From an uncultured Eubacteriales bacterium (GTDB taxonomy: Bacteria; Bacillota; Clostridia; UBA1381; UMGS1253), in assembly GCA_900550065.1 (NCBI GenBank), contig URQR01000109.1, positions 1 through 7,037 on the forward strand: 7,037 nt of DNA. The letters are read 5' to 3'. Below, one piece after another: positions 1 to 5,607 of the stretch (position 1 is its first letter; each line of letters begins with the position of its first letter). The position numbers were made by a program, and so were the translations under genes. The notes under the pieces are model-generated. The model was not told the DNA's origin, ran no database searches, and was given only the letters and a program-made list of their open reading frames with translations.

Positions 1-1301
1 ATTTCCAGATCATCGTCCACGGTATATGCCTCTCCCGCCGCCATAGAGACTAAATGCTGCGCTAAAATATCGAGGCATTGGCGCGGCGGGTGCGCGTCCT
101 CCATTTGCCCCATGCGCGCCGCCTGTGCCATAAGGCCGCAGTAGAGCCCTTCGGACGCGGTACGCGGGAAAATATGCATGACGCTGACGCGGCCCGGATT
201 ATGGCCCGCGCGTCCGAGCCGCTGCAATGTGCTCGATACGGAAAGCGGGCAGCCAATTTGTAAAACGCGGTCAATATCGCCGACGTCGATTCCTAATTCC
301 ATAGAAGAAGTCGCGCACAGCAGCTTTAGCGTTCCGTCGCGCAGCGCCTGTTCAACCTCGAGGCGCTGTTCTTTTGATAAACTGCCGTGATGCGTACGCG
401 CAAAGCCCTCCTCGGTAATGCGGTTGACATAATAGGCGAGCTTTTCCGCAAATAGGCGGCCCTGTACAAAGGCGATGACACTGTTTGCTCCCTCGCAATG
501 CTCGACCACTGCATTTGCAAGGTCGGGCCAGATGGAGCCGTCGGGCAGTGTCTTTGCGTCGGGGAGCGGACTGGTTACGATCAGTTCGATATCCTTTTGC
601 ATGTCCGGCGCGGCAATTGTGACCGGGTCGGGCGATAGGTAGGCGGCTGCTGTTTCGAGCGGACGGATGGTAGCGGACAGGCCGATGCGCTGGAGCGGCG
701 CGGGACACAGTTTATCGAGCCGCGCAATCGAAAGCATCAGGTGTGCGCCGCGTTTTGCGTCAATGAGCGCGTGCAGCTCGTCAACGATAACGGCGCGTGC
801 GGTCCGCAGTATCGTTTTGCCCGATTTGCTGGTCAGCATGAGATAGAACGACTCCGGCGTTGTAATCAGAATATGCGGCGGCGATTTTATCATTCTGGCA
901 CGTTCTTTCGCGGGCGTATCACCCGTGCGAAGGGATACATTGATTTGAATCGAATCGGACGCCGCGTCCGATTCGCCGGAGCGGATTTCGTGCAGGATGC
1001 CGGCTAATGGTTTTTTTAGGTTTTCGCGGATGTCACTTGCAAGCGACTTAAGCGGTGAAATATAGATGAGCTGAAGCGCTTGTCCCAGCGTACCTGCGCG
1101 CGCTTGCTGGGTCAATTGATCGAGAAAAACCAAAAACGCGGACAGGGTTTTCCCCGTTCCTGTCGGCGCAGATACAAGCGTATGCTGTCCGGAAGCAATC
1201 GCCGGCCATGCTTGTTGCTGTACGGGGGTTGGCGTACCAAAGGCTTTTTCAAACCACCGCGCCGTATCGCTGCTGAATATATCTTGTAATTGAAACGGCA
1301 T
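1..1301 (-). CDS. Lhr-family DEXH-box ATP-dependent helicase, N-terminal 433 residues (runs off left edge)
   Basis: This is a superfamily 2 nucleic-acid helicase, expected to translocate on single-stranded DNA and unwind duplexes or hybrids using ATP in DNA repair. Read from ATG at 1301, the frame is open for 433 codons to the window edge. Both RecA-like cores show: a Q-motif-like PTPVQQQAW (about 24-32), Walker A APTGTGKT (45-52), TTPES in motif Ib position, Walker B DELH (174-177), motif III SAT (209-211) and motif VI QRLGRAGH (360-367). The DELH box, the ATSSMELGIDVG segment and the QCLDILAQHLVSM stretch near the edge are typical of Lhr and Lhr-like proteins rather than RecQ or DEAD-box RNA helicases. 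The start is supported by AGGAG at 1311-1315, 9 nt upstream. The C-terminal winged-helix and Lhr-specific regions are outside the window, so the subtype cannot be decided. It lies 57 bp downstream of the ImmA gene with no promoter or terminator seen between them. Confidence 0.93.
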   Translation of the reverse strand, partial: MPFQLQDIFSSDTARWFEKAFGTPTPVQQQAWPAIASGQHTLVSAPTGTGKTLSAFLVFLDQLTQQARAGTLGQALQLIYISPLKSLASDIRENLKKPLAGILHEIRSGESDAASDSIQINVSLRTGDTPAKERARMIKSPPHILITTPESFYLMLTSKSGKTILRTARAVIVDELHALIDAKRGAHLMLSIARLDKLCPAPLQRIGLSATIRPLETAAAYLSPDPVTIAAPDMQKDIELIVTSPLPDAKTLPDGSIWPDLANAVVEHCEGANSVIAFVQGRLFAEKLAYYVNRITEEGFARTHHGSLSKEQRLEVEQALRDGTLKLLCATSSMELGIDVGDIDRVLQIGCPLSVSSTLQRLGRAGHNPGRVSVMHIFPRTASEGLYCGLMAQAARMGQMEDAHPPRQCLDILAQHLVSMAAGEAYTVDDDLE

Positions 1302-1358
1302 TTTACGTATCTCCTGATTGTTTTTTACCGCCTGCGGTTCGTTGCCACGGGCGGGGTG

Positions 1359-1997
1359 CTATGCGTTTTTTTCTTCTAATTGTTTTTGAATAAAGGCTGA
1401 GAACTGGAGCAGGGCTTTTTGTTCAAGCGGACTGCGCAAAAAGTAATTTTTCCGATACAACGCTTCCATTCTCTGCGCTCGGATTTGCGCGGCTTGCTTG
1501 GAAAGGCCGCATAAGGATTCGATTTCCGAAGCGGAATGAACCCCTAACGCCCAAAGCACACATGCGGGCGCGAGCAGCCTGCTCGCAAAGATATTCGCCG
1601 CCGCTTCGCACGGGTTCGGCCCAGTATCCTCCCCACAGTTCCAGCAGGTGACCGAATTGCGGCACGCAATGCTCGTGGGCGTAACGTGTCCGAGCACAAT
1701 ATGGCCGATTTCGTGCGCAACTGTGAAACGCCGGCGGCGGACGGGCTTACTCTCGTCATAGAAAATAACATAATTATTCTGTATGATGGTTGAGAAAGCG
1801 TCGTTTTCCATATAGAGCTCTAATTTGTACTTTTTAATCATTTTTATTCCGCTGGTATAGCTGAATAACAGGATACCCATGTGCCGACAGAGCTCTTTAA
1901 GAGAAATAGGAAGCTCGTTTACGCCATATTTAAAAATGATTTCCCATGCTTTGTCACGTGCTGTCTTGTAGTCACGGTAGAAGTTCGACTGACTCAT
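1359..1997 (-). CDS. ImmA/IrrE family zinc metallopeptidase
   Basis: A 212-residue intracellular metallopeptidase of the ImmA/IrrE (COG2856) family. Members cleave or inactivate a cognate XRE repressor to derepress mobile-element or stress genes. The zinc site is visible: AHEIGH at 94-99 (H95, E96, H99) and a downstream EAAANIFASRLLAP helix from 131, with E131 as the likely third ligand. Catalytic residues look intact. Between them is a cysteine-rich stretch (C112, C118, C121, C130, including CWNC) not typical of the family. ATG at 1997 is chosen because GAGGTG at 2007-2012 sits 9 nt upstream; the alternative GTG at 2009, adding MNII, lies within that Shine-Dalgarno site. The XRE repressor gene is immediately upstream on the same strand, the classic partner arrangement. 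Its own promoter is proposed at 2019-2047. That the neighbouring XRE protein is the substrate is inferred from context. Confidence 0.9.
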   Translation of the reverse strand: MSQSNFYRDYKTARDKAWEIIFKYGVNELPISLKELCRHMGILLFSYTSGIKMIKKYKLELYMENDAFSTIIQNNYVIFYDESKPVRRRRFTVAHEIGHIVLGHVTPTSIACRNSVTCWNCGEDTGPNPCEAAANIFASRLLAPACVLWALGVHSASEIESLCGLSKQAAQIRAQRMEALYRKNYFLRSPLEQKALLQFSAFIQKQLEEKNA

Positions 1998-2018
1998 AAT
2001 TATATTCACCTCATTATA

Positions 2019-2047
2019 ATTATGAATTTAATGTCGAATAATGTCAA
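2019..2047 (-). promoter_or_regulatory. Sigma-A-type promoter for the ImmA gene
   Basis: On the minus strand a perfect -35 TTGACA (2042-2047) is followed by a 17-bp spacer and a -10 CATAAT (2019-2024). The predicted transcript would start near 2012, which places the GAGGTG ribosome binding site at its extreme 5' end, an unusually short leader. The heptamer GACATTA occurs twice, 10 bp apart (2039-2045 and 2029-2035), overlapping the -35 box and spacer, which could be a tandem operator. Read-through from the repressor promoter is also possible. Confidence 0.55.
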
Positions 2048-2068
2048 AATATTTATACATAAAGATAC

Positions 2069-2100
2069 AAAAAAATTAAGAATCATCCTATCTGTCTTAA
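2069..2100 (-). terminator. Weak AT-rich terminator candidate after the XRE gene
   Basis: On the minus strand TTAAGA (2095-2100), overlapping the repressor stop codon, pairs with TCTTAA (2076-2081) and is followed directly by seven T residues (2069-2075). The stem is only 6 bp and AT-rich with a 13-nt loop, so termination would be inefficient. It would partly separate the repressor transcript from the ImmA promoter just downstream. Confidence 0.35.
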
Positions 2101-2567
2101 AACTCAGGCAGGTTTTTGCGCGGTGTAATTTCGTCAAAATGCGTCGTTTCCGCGTCGATATATTCTTCCTGAGTCAAAGTGTGCTTGCCATCCTGCGGCC
2201 CGCGCGCGGCAATAGAAAGCGCCACTGTTTGTGCCGACTCCTTGGAAGATTCTGAAATCAATCGTTCCATATATTTTATTACGCGTTGTTTATTAGATGA
2301 ATTAAGCTTCACAGCAAGCTCGTATATTTTCTTTGAAAGGCTGTCCGCTTCGGGATGGTTGTCGTCGGTAAGCCCAAGCAGAGCGGAGGGCGTCGTTTCG
2401 AGCGCTTCAGCAAAAGCTTTTATTTTGGATTGTGGTATGTCGTTGCGTCCGCTTTCAATTTTTGCAATCGTCGAGCGGGAAGTGTAGCCCATTTTTTTTG
2501 CCAGCTGTTCCTGTGACATTCTCAGTTCCAATCTTCTGTTCTTAATATTTATGTACAAGTCGCTCAT
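2097..2567 (-). CDS. XRE-family (CI-like) HTH transcriptional repressor
   Basis: A 156-residue DNA-binding protein. An N-terminal HTH_3 domain covers about 5-65, with the helix-turn-helix SQEQLAKKMGYTSRSTIAKI at about 18-37 and the family-typical continuation DIPQSKIKAFAEAL. The C-terminal half (about 70-156) is charged and has no S24/LexA-type peptidase motif, so it would not self-cleave; relief of repression by the neighbouring ImmA-like peptidase fits. The start is uncertain. ATG 2567 matches where such proteins usually begin (MSDLY...) but has only a weak GGA upstream. ATG 2579 has no clear site. TTG 2612 follows AAAGGAG by 4 nt and would give 171 residues. A longer TTG start at 2753 is excluded because it lies upstream of the proposed promoter (2710-2738). 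It is divergent from the Cro-like gene and probably autoregulates this region. Confidence 0.88.
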   Translation of the reverse strand: MSDLYINIKNRRLELRMSQEQLAKKMGYTSRSTIAKIESGRNDIPQSKIKAFAEALETTPSALLGLTDDNHPEADSLSKKIYELAVKLNSSNKQRVIKYMERLISESSKESAQTVALSIAARGPQDGKHTLTQEEYIDAETTHFDEITPRKNLPEF

Positions 2568-2639
2568 TTTTATATCCATGCTTTGCGGGGCATGATGTAG
2601 TTTTGGACGCAAAGCGCTCCTTTCTTCGGAATTGTGCGT

Positions 2640-2663
2640 TTTTGCGCAGCAAAAAGCGCAAAA
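2640..2663 (-). repeat. GC-containing hairpin in the repressor leader
   Basis: TTTTGCGC (2640-2647) and GCGCAAAA (2656-2663) are perfect inverted 8-bp arms around an 8-nt loop. The element falls about 40-63 nt into the predicted leftward transcript, between its promoter and the repressor start. It is not followed by a T run in that direction, so it is not a standard terminator. It could be an operator or an RNA structure limiting repressor expression. Confidence 0.45.
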
Positions 2664-2667
2664 CGTG

Positions 2668-2691
2668 GTCTGAAAAATATATTTTTCAGAC
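2668..2691. repeat. Perfect 24-bp palindrome in the repressor leader
   Basis: The interval is its own reverse complement: arms GTCTGAAAAATA and TATTTTTCAGAC meet with no spacer. It begins about 12 nt downstream of the predicted leftward transcription start. This length and perfection suggest a binding site for a dimeric or tetrameric regulator, most simply the XRE protein itself, or a cruciform/RNA hairpin. It is not similar to the palindrome at 2796-2810. Confidence 0.65.
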
Positions 2692-2709
2692 TTGCACCTC
2701 CCTATTAGA

Positions 2710-2738
2710 ATAATACCTTGTTGTTTCCTGAAAGTCAA
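2710..2738 (-). promoter_or_regulatory. Leftward promoter of the XRE repressor gene
   Basis: On the minus strand TTGACT (2733-2738) and TATTAT (2710-2715) are separated by exactly 17 bp, each one mismatch from the sigma-A consensus. Transcription would start near 2703, leaving a leader of roughly 136 nt before ATG 2567 (about 91 nt before TTG 2612). The leader contains a palindrome and a hairpin. Confidence 0.7.
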
Positions 2739-2765
2739 CAGATTTTTCGACAAAAAAATGTTGAC
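2734..2765. promoter_or_regulatory. Inverted repeat joining the two divergent -35 boxes
   Basis: GTCAACA (2734-2740) and TGTTGAC (2759-2765) form a 7-bp inverted repeat with an 18-bp AT-rich centre. Each arm overlaps the -35 box of one divergent promoter. Part of the symmetry comes simply from having two TTGAC boxes facing apart, so a shared operator is plausible but not proven. Confidence 0.45.
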
Positions 2766-2789
2766 AGAAAATCACAACTTTGATATAAT
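2761..2789 (+). promoter_or_regulatory. Consensus rightward promoter of the Cro-like gene
   Basis: TTGACA (2761-2766), a 17-bp spacer and TATAAT (2784-2789) give a full-consensus sigma-A promoter, with transcription predicted to start near 2796. Such strength implies that it is normally held off by a repressor. An AAATCAC heptamer (2769-2775) in the spacer matches one arm of the palindrome at 2796-2810, which would let a bound regulator occlude polymerase. Confidence 0.85.
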
Positions 2790-2795
2790 TTTTCC

Positions 2796-2810
2796 GTGAT
2801 TTTAAATCAC
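2796..2810. promoter_or_regulatory. Palindromic operator candidate at the rightward start site
   Basis: GTGATTT and AAATCAC flank a single central T, a perfect 7-bp inverted repeat, covering about +1 to +15 of the Cro-like transcript. A third copy of the AAATCAC arm lies at 2769-2775 between the -35 and -10 boxes. The position, overlapping the initiation region, suits an XRE or Cro-type operator. The binding protein is inferred. Confidence 0.6.
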
Positions 2811-2827
2811 TATTTGGAGGGATAGAA

Positions 2828-3034
2828 ATGACTGACGTAGAATCGTTGAAAAGGCTAATGAAAGAGAACGGAAAAAGTCAGACGGAGCTATCGGCCGAAT
2901 TAGGGATATCTGATCAAAGGCTTGCCAATAAGCTAAATAATAGGGAAGAATTTCGTGCCAGCGAAATCCAGAAGTTGATACGGATTTTTAACATGAATGC
3001 CAAGCAGACGGACCATATCTTTTTTGATGAGTAA
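2828..3034 (+). CDS. Small Cro-like HTH DNA-binding protein
   Basis: A 68-residue protein that is almost entirely one helix-turn-helix domain: SQTELSAELGISDQRLANKL at about 17-36 contains the two HTH helices, followed by a recognition/scaffold segment ending in FNMNAKQTDHIFFDE. Size, composition and the divergent position opposite a CI-like repressor match Cro-type antirepressors, and the LNNREEF / IFF pattern recalls short phage HTH proteins of the DUF739 kind. The start is well supported by GGAGGG at 2816-2821, 6 nt upstream. It is expressed from the consensus promoter at 2761-2789. No terminator is seen before the next gene 103 bp downstream, so co-transcription with the tail-fusion gene is likely. 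A role as antirepressor, rather than only a DNA-binding activator, is inference. Confidence 0.82.
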   Translation: MTDVESLKRLMKENGKSQTELSAELGISDQRLANKLNNREEFRASEIQKLIRIFNMNAKQTDHIFFDE

Positions 3035-3137
3035 GTCATCCAAAAAACAAAAATAAAGTAGGTGTGATGATGTGGAATCGGTCATTACCGCCTTAATAAT
3101 ACATGGGTGTCAAATATAATTGTTGGGAGGATAAGAT

Positions 3138-4016
3138 GTGGATATTAAATTAATAGAAGAATTTTTAAAAACGCGCTGCCCAATTGTTGAGGAGGATAAA
3201 ATAAAAGCAATTTATTTTGGCGGGACCGAGAGCCGCTATACTGTAAAGCCCGTTATGACGGAGCCTGTTGTAAAGCGTTATACGGACGGAGGGCGCATGG
3301 AACAGTTTGTTTTTTTACTGACGGCTGAGACGCCTTTCTCATCATGCCGCGCATGTAAAAAACCGGGAAACGAACTATTTTGCGCGTTTTCCGCATGGGC
3401 TGCTACAATGCGGGACGGGGCATTGGGCGGGAACCGCCTTCTGCGCGCGGAAGTACTAAACGGCGGCTTTTTATATGAAGATAAGGAATGTGTCAAATAC
3501 CGGATTCAGTGCCGTATTTTGTTTTTACGGCCGTGCCGTTCTTTTACGCAGTGCGCGGTCGTGAAACGGAACGAAAAGGTTGCGTTTTATGGACATGCCG
3601 GCAACGGTAAGTACCAGCGGATGGAGGAGTTTACACAGCTGTACTATCAGCGAAACCCAAAGCTGGAATACATGCAGGGAGCTAAAGTGACAGGGTATGC
3701 GCCCAGCCTTTCGTATTGTTTTGAGCAATACCGCGATAATCAGGTACATTCTGATATTGTTGCACTCCACGACGGGGAGGCCACGGACGGGAAAGCCGTC
3801 CGGGAAATTGTTTTTGTAGACCACACACAGCCGGTTGGCACAAAGCAGTTCCGTGCCTATCTGCGCAGCTTTACAGTTGCGCCGGAGGCCGAAGGAGAGG
3901 CGCTGCGCGCTTGCAGATATAGCGGGACGTTTTACGCCAATGGGCCGGTTGTACGGGGAACAGCCGCGACGGCGGACGACTGGAAGAGCTGCCGCTTTTT
4001 AAAGGAGAAAGAATAG
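3138..4016 (+). CDS. Fused phage tail terminator-tail tube protein (prophage relic or domesticated)
   Basis: A 292-residue single frame that reads as two phage structural proteins end to end. Residues 1-130 look like the minor capsid/tail terminator family of clostridial phages: YFGGTESRYTVKPV, then VVKRYTDGG (44-52), QFVFLLTAE, an AFSAW helix and the characteristic KYRIQCRILF near 120-129. Residues about 142-290 look like the tail tube family: VVKRNEKVAFYG (141-152), a RNPKLEYMQG-type strand, TGYAPSLSY (185-193), NQVHSDIVALHDGEATDGKAVREIVFVD, YSGTFYANG and WKSCRF. In phages these are normally separate neighbouring genes of about 130-150 residues, so both partners appear near full length with stop and restart lost. 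GTG start 3138 has GGGAGG (3125-3130) 7 nt upstream. Ten cysteines are unusual for such proteins. No head, tape-measure, sheath or baseplate gene is present. Family assignment is from remembered motifs, not a search. Confidence 0.72.
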   Translation: MDIKLIEEFLKTRCPIVEEDKIKAIYFGGTESRYTVKPVMTEPVVKRYTDGGRMEQFVFLLTAETPFSSCRACKKPGNELFCAFSAWAATMRDGALGGNRLLRAEVLNGGFLYEDKECVKYRIQCRILFLRPCRSFTQCAVVKRNEKVAFYGHAGNGKYQRMEEFTQLYYQRNPKLEYMQGAKVTGYAPSLSYCFEQYRDNQVHSDIVALHDGEATDGKAVREIVFVDHTQPVGTKQFRAYLRSFTVAPEAEGEALRACRYSGTFYANGPVVRGTAATADDWKSCRFLKEKE

Positions 4017-4031
4017 CCTTAGCAAAAAATA

Positions 4032-4060
4032 TTGACGAATCAGGACCGCTGTGATATGAT
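4032..4060 (+). promoter_or_regulatory. Extended -10 promoter for the ligase/surface-protein operon
   Basis: TTGACG (4032-4037), a 17-bp spacer and TATGAT (4055-4060), with TGA immediately before the -10 box forming an extended -10 element. Transcription would start near 4067. It gives the downstream pair its own expression, independent of the phage-like switch. No terminator was found between the tail-fusion stop (4016) and this promoter. Confidence 0.75.
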
Positions 4061-4065
4061 TTTTA

Positions 4066-4109
4066 TGTACAGAATGGACGTGTACAGGATGGACATGTCC
4101 GGTTTGGAG
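4066..4109 (+). repeat. Tandem 15-bp repeats at the transcription start
   Basis: TGTACAGAATGGAC (4066-4079) recurs as TGTACAGGATGGAC (4081-4094), 13 of 14 identical with a 15-bp period. A degenerate third unit TGTCCGGTTTGGAG (4096-4109) matches at 9 of 14 and includes the ribosome binding site. The palindrome GGACATGTCC (4091-4100) straddles units two and three. The array begins at the predicted start site, so it could be an operator array or a structured leader. Confidence 0.6.
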
Positions 4110-4117
4110 GCGGTTTT

Positions 4118-5569
4118 GTGGGGAATGGAATAAAAAATGGAACATACACCAAAACCGGTGCGGCAATCCTTTGTATTGCTGCACTTCTTTTTTCGGGCTG
4201 TTATAATTCGATAGAGTGCGCAGGTGTACTCCTTTTGTTTGGTGCGCTGATGCTTTTTGTAAAAACGGGTTTGTCGCTTCCTGCGCTGCTTTGTGCAGGA
4301 GGATGTTTTGCGGGCTTTTTGATATCCGGCCTGACGGCAGGAGACATCTATGGTGCGCCGGAGGAAATCATGAAGTACACATTTTTGTTTTTTCCTGTGC
4401 TGATATCGGATTTGGATATTAAAAAAAGTATGGTAAACGGCGTCTATATTGGCACTGTCTTGTTGTCGCTGGCCGGCGTGGCGGGGCTTGTGTTTGACTT
4501 TGTTCCCAGCGGCGCGGGCTCGATTATCGGCTATGAAAACACAATGGCGGTTTTTGCCTGTGTTGGCGCGGCGTGCGCGTTTTATTTTGCTGTAGTCGAC
4601 CTGTCGCGACGGTTTTTACACGGTTTGGCCTTCTTGACTTGCCTGATTGCTATGATAGCCGCGAATTCTCTTTTCTTATATTTTTGTATCGCCGCCGCAC
4701 TTGTGGTTGTGCTATGCTTGCGATATAAACGCGCATGGTATTTTGCAGCCGCCGCCGCTTTTGTAGTGGTATGCGGTGTGGTGTATCTGTTTTGGAGTGG
4801 CAGGGAGGGGCTTTTGCTGACTTCGACGGTGGCGAGCCGCCTAATCTATTGGCAGGACGCCGCCGCGCTGGCCGCGCAGCATCCGTTTGGCATTGGCGTA
4901 TACGGCTGGGAAAATGCACAGTATTTGTGTCAAAGCGCGGTCTATTCGGTGAAGTATGTGCACAATTCCTTGCTGCAGCTTGCGCTTGACGGCGGTTTTG
5001 CTGCTGCGGCTGGTTATCTGGCGTTTGTTATATATGGCACGGTGGGAGTGATAAAGCGGTATAGGCGGGACAGGAACCCCTACTGGCTGCTGGTTTTGTT
5101 TTTAATTATCGTTTTGTTTTTGCACGCATTGTTTGATTTTGACCATGCGTACGGCGGGTATCTTTTAACGCTTGGTGTGTGTGTTGGCGTGGCGTTTGAT
5201 ACAAAAGCCGGAAGGAGAAGGTGCTACGGATTTATTATATGTCTGATTGCGGTGGTAGGTTTTTGCACGCCGTATATCACGCCGCAAAAGTCGGATGGGG
5301 TTACTGCGCTGACGGCTCAGTGGCGCGCGGCGTACGATGCGGGCCGTTACGAGGAAGCGTACGAGATCTCGCAGCGTCTAATAGACGAGGCTCCGCGGCT
5401 GCAAGCTTCTTATGACGCTGCCTATCTTTCAATTGACAAATTTGATGAAATAGGGTATAGTGATAAATATAATGGGGCGTTAGAGGAGCTGCGCACAAGC
5501 GTAGACCATGTGAACGCAACTATGAATCCATTGGTGCGTTATCTTGACCGCCATCAGCAGATTATATAG
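4118..5569 (+). CDS. O-antigen ligase/polymerase (Wzy_C-type) polytopic membrane protein
   Basis: A 483-residue integral membrane protein with about 11-13 hydrophobic helices between 14 and 386. Before the last helices a large presumably extracytoplasmic loop (about 227-291) carries the Wzy_C signature: SRLIYWQDA around R241, HPFGIGVYGWENA (255-267) and VHNSLLQLALDGG with H282. Conserved Arg and His residues in this loop are required in WaaL/Wzy-type enzymes, which transfer or polymerise lipid-linked glycans, so a role in surface polysaccharide or teichoic/wall glycan assembly is likely. The soluble tail (about 390-483) has a TPR-like AYDAGRYEEAYEISQRLIDEAP helix pair. GTG start 4118 has GGAGG (4106-4110) 7 nt upstream. 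The substrate cannot be told: no glycosyltransferase or flippase gene lies nearby. It could also be an O-linked protein glycosylation ligase. It is followed closely by the secreted repeat protein gene, suggesting an operon. Confidence 0.83.
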   Translation: MGNGIKNGTYTKTGAAILCIAALLFSGCYNSIECAGVLLLFGALMLFVKTGLSLPALLCAGGCFAGFLISGLTAGDIYGAPEEIMKYTFLFFPVLISDLDIKKSMVNGVYIGTVLLSLAGVAGLVFDFVPSGAGSIIGYENTMAVFACVGAACAFYFAVVDLSRRFLHGLAFLTCLIAMIAANSLFLYFCIAAALVVVLCLRYKRAWYFAAAAAFVVVCGVVYLFWSGREGLLLTSTVASRLIYWQDAAALAAQHPFGIGVYGWENAQYLCQSAVYSVKYVHNSLLQLALDGGFAAAAGYLAFVIYGTVGVIKRYRRDRNPYWLLVLFLIIVLFLHALFDFDHAYGGYLLTLGVCVGVAFDTKAGRRRCYGFIICLIAVVGFCTPYITPQKSDGVTALTAQWRAAYDAGRYEEAYEISQRLIDEAPRLQASYDAAYLSIDKFDEIGYSDKYNGALEELRTSVDHVNATMNPLVRYLDRHQQII

Positions 5570-5583
5570 CCGGCTACAGAGAA

Positions 5584-5593
5584 AAGGAGGAGG
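5584..5593 (+). promoter_or_regulatory. Double Shine-Dalgarno site poorly matched to any standard start
   Basis: AAGGAGGAGG is a very strong ribosome binding sequence, but the first standard in-frame start, TTG 5608, is 14 nt after its end. The codon at ideal spacing (5 nt after AGGAGG, 8 nt after the first GGAGG) is ATC 5599, in frame, which would give an N-terminus RQLISKILTVV with a proper basic n-region. A rare ATC start, a substitution of an ancestral ATG, or a sequence error are possible. Confidence 0.6.
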
Positions 5594-5607
5594 ATAAAAT
5601 CAGACAA

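Noticed and set aside
1321..1350. Short ACCG/CGGT inverted repeat next to a T run, as a terminator between ImmA and helicase
   Set aside because: The loop is too small, the stem only 4-5 bp, and the T run is on the wrong side for leftward transcription.
2568..2753. N-terminal extension of the XRE repressor from TTG 2753
   Set aside because: It starts upstream of the predicted promoter, has no ribosome binding site, and the added sequence looks non-coding.
3072..3119. 15-codon GTG frame (MESVITALIIHGCQI) between the Cro-like and tail-fusion genes, and a 9-codon ATG frame at 3067-3096
   Set aside because: Both are very short, with only a partial AGGTG upstream and no recognisable family. Nothing supports translation.
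3093..3120. TTAATA and TATAAT with a 16-bp spacer ahead of the tail-fusion gene
   Set aside because: The -35 match is weak and the predicted start would fall inside the GGGAGG ribosome binding site, so read-through from 2761 is more likely.
4172..4207. Lipobox-like FSGC in the first hydrophobic helix of the ligase protein
   Set aside because: The protein has many membrane helices and FSGC lies within the first one. The match is coincidental.
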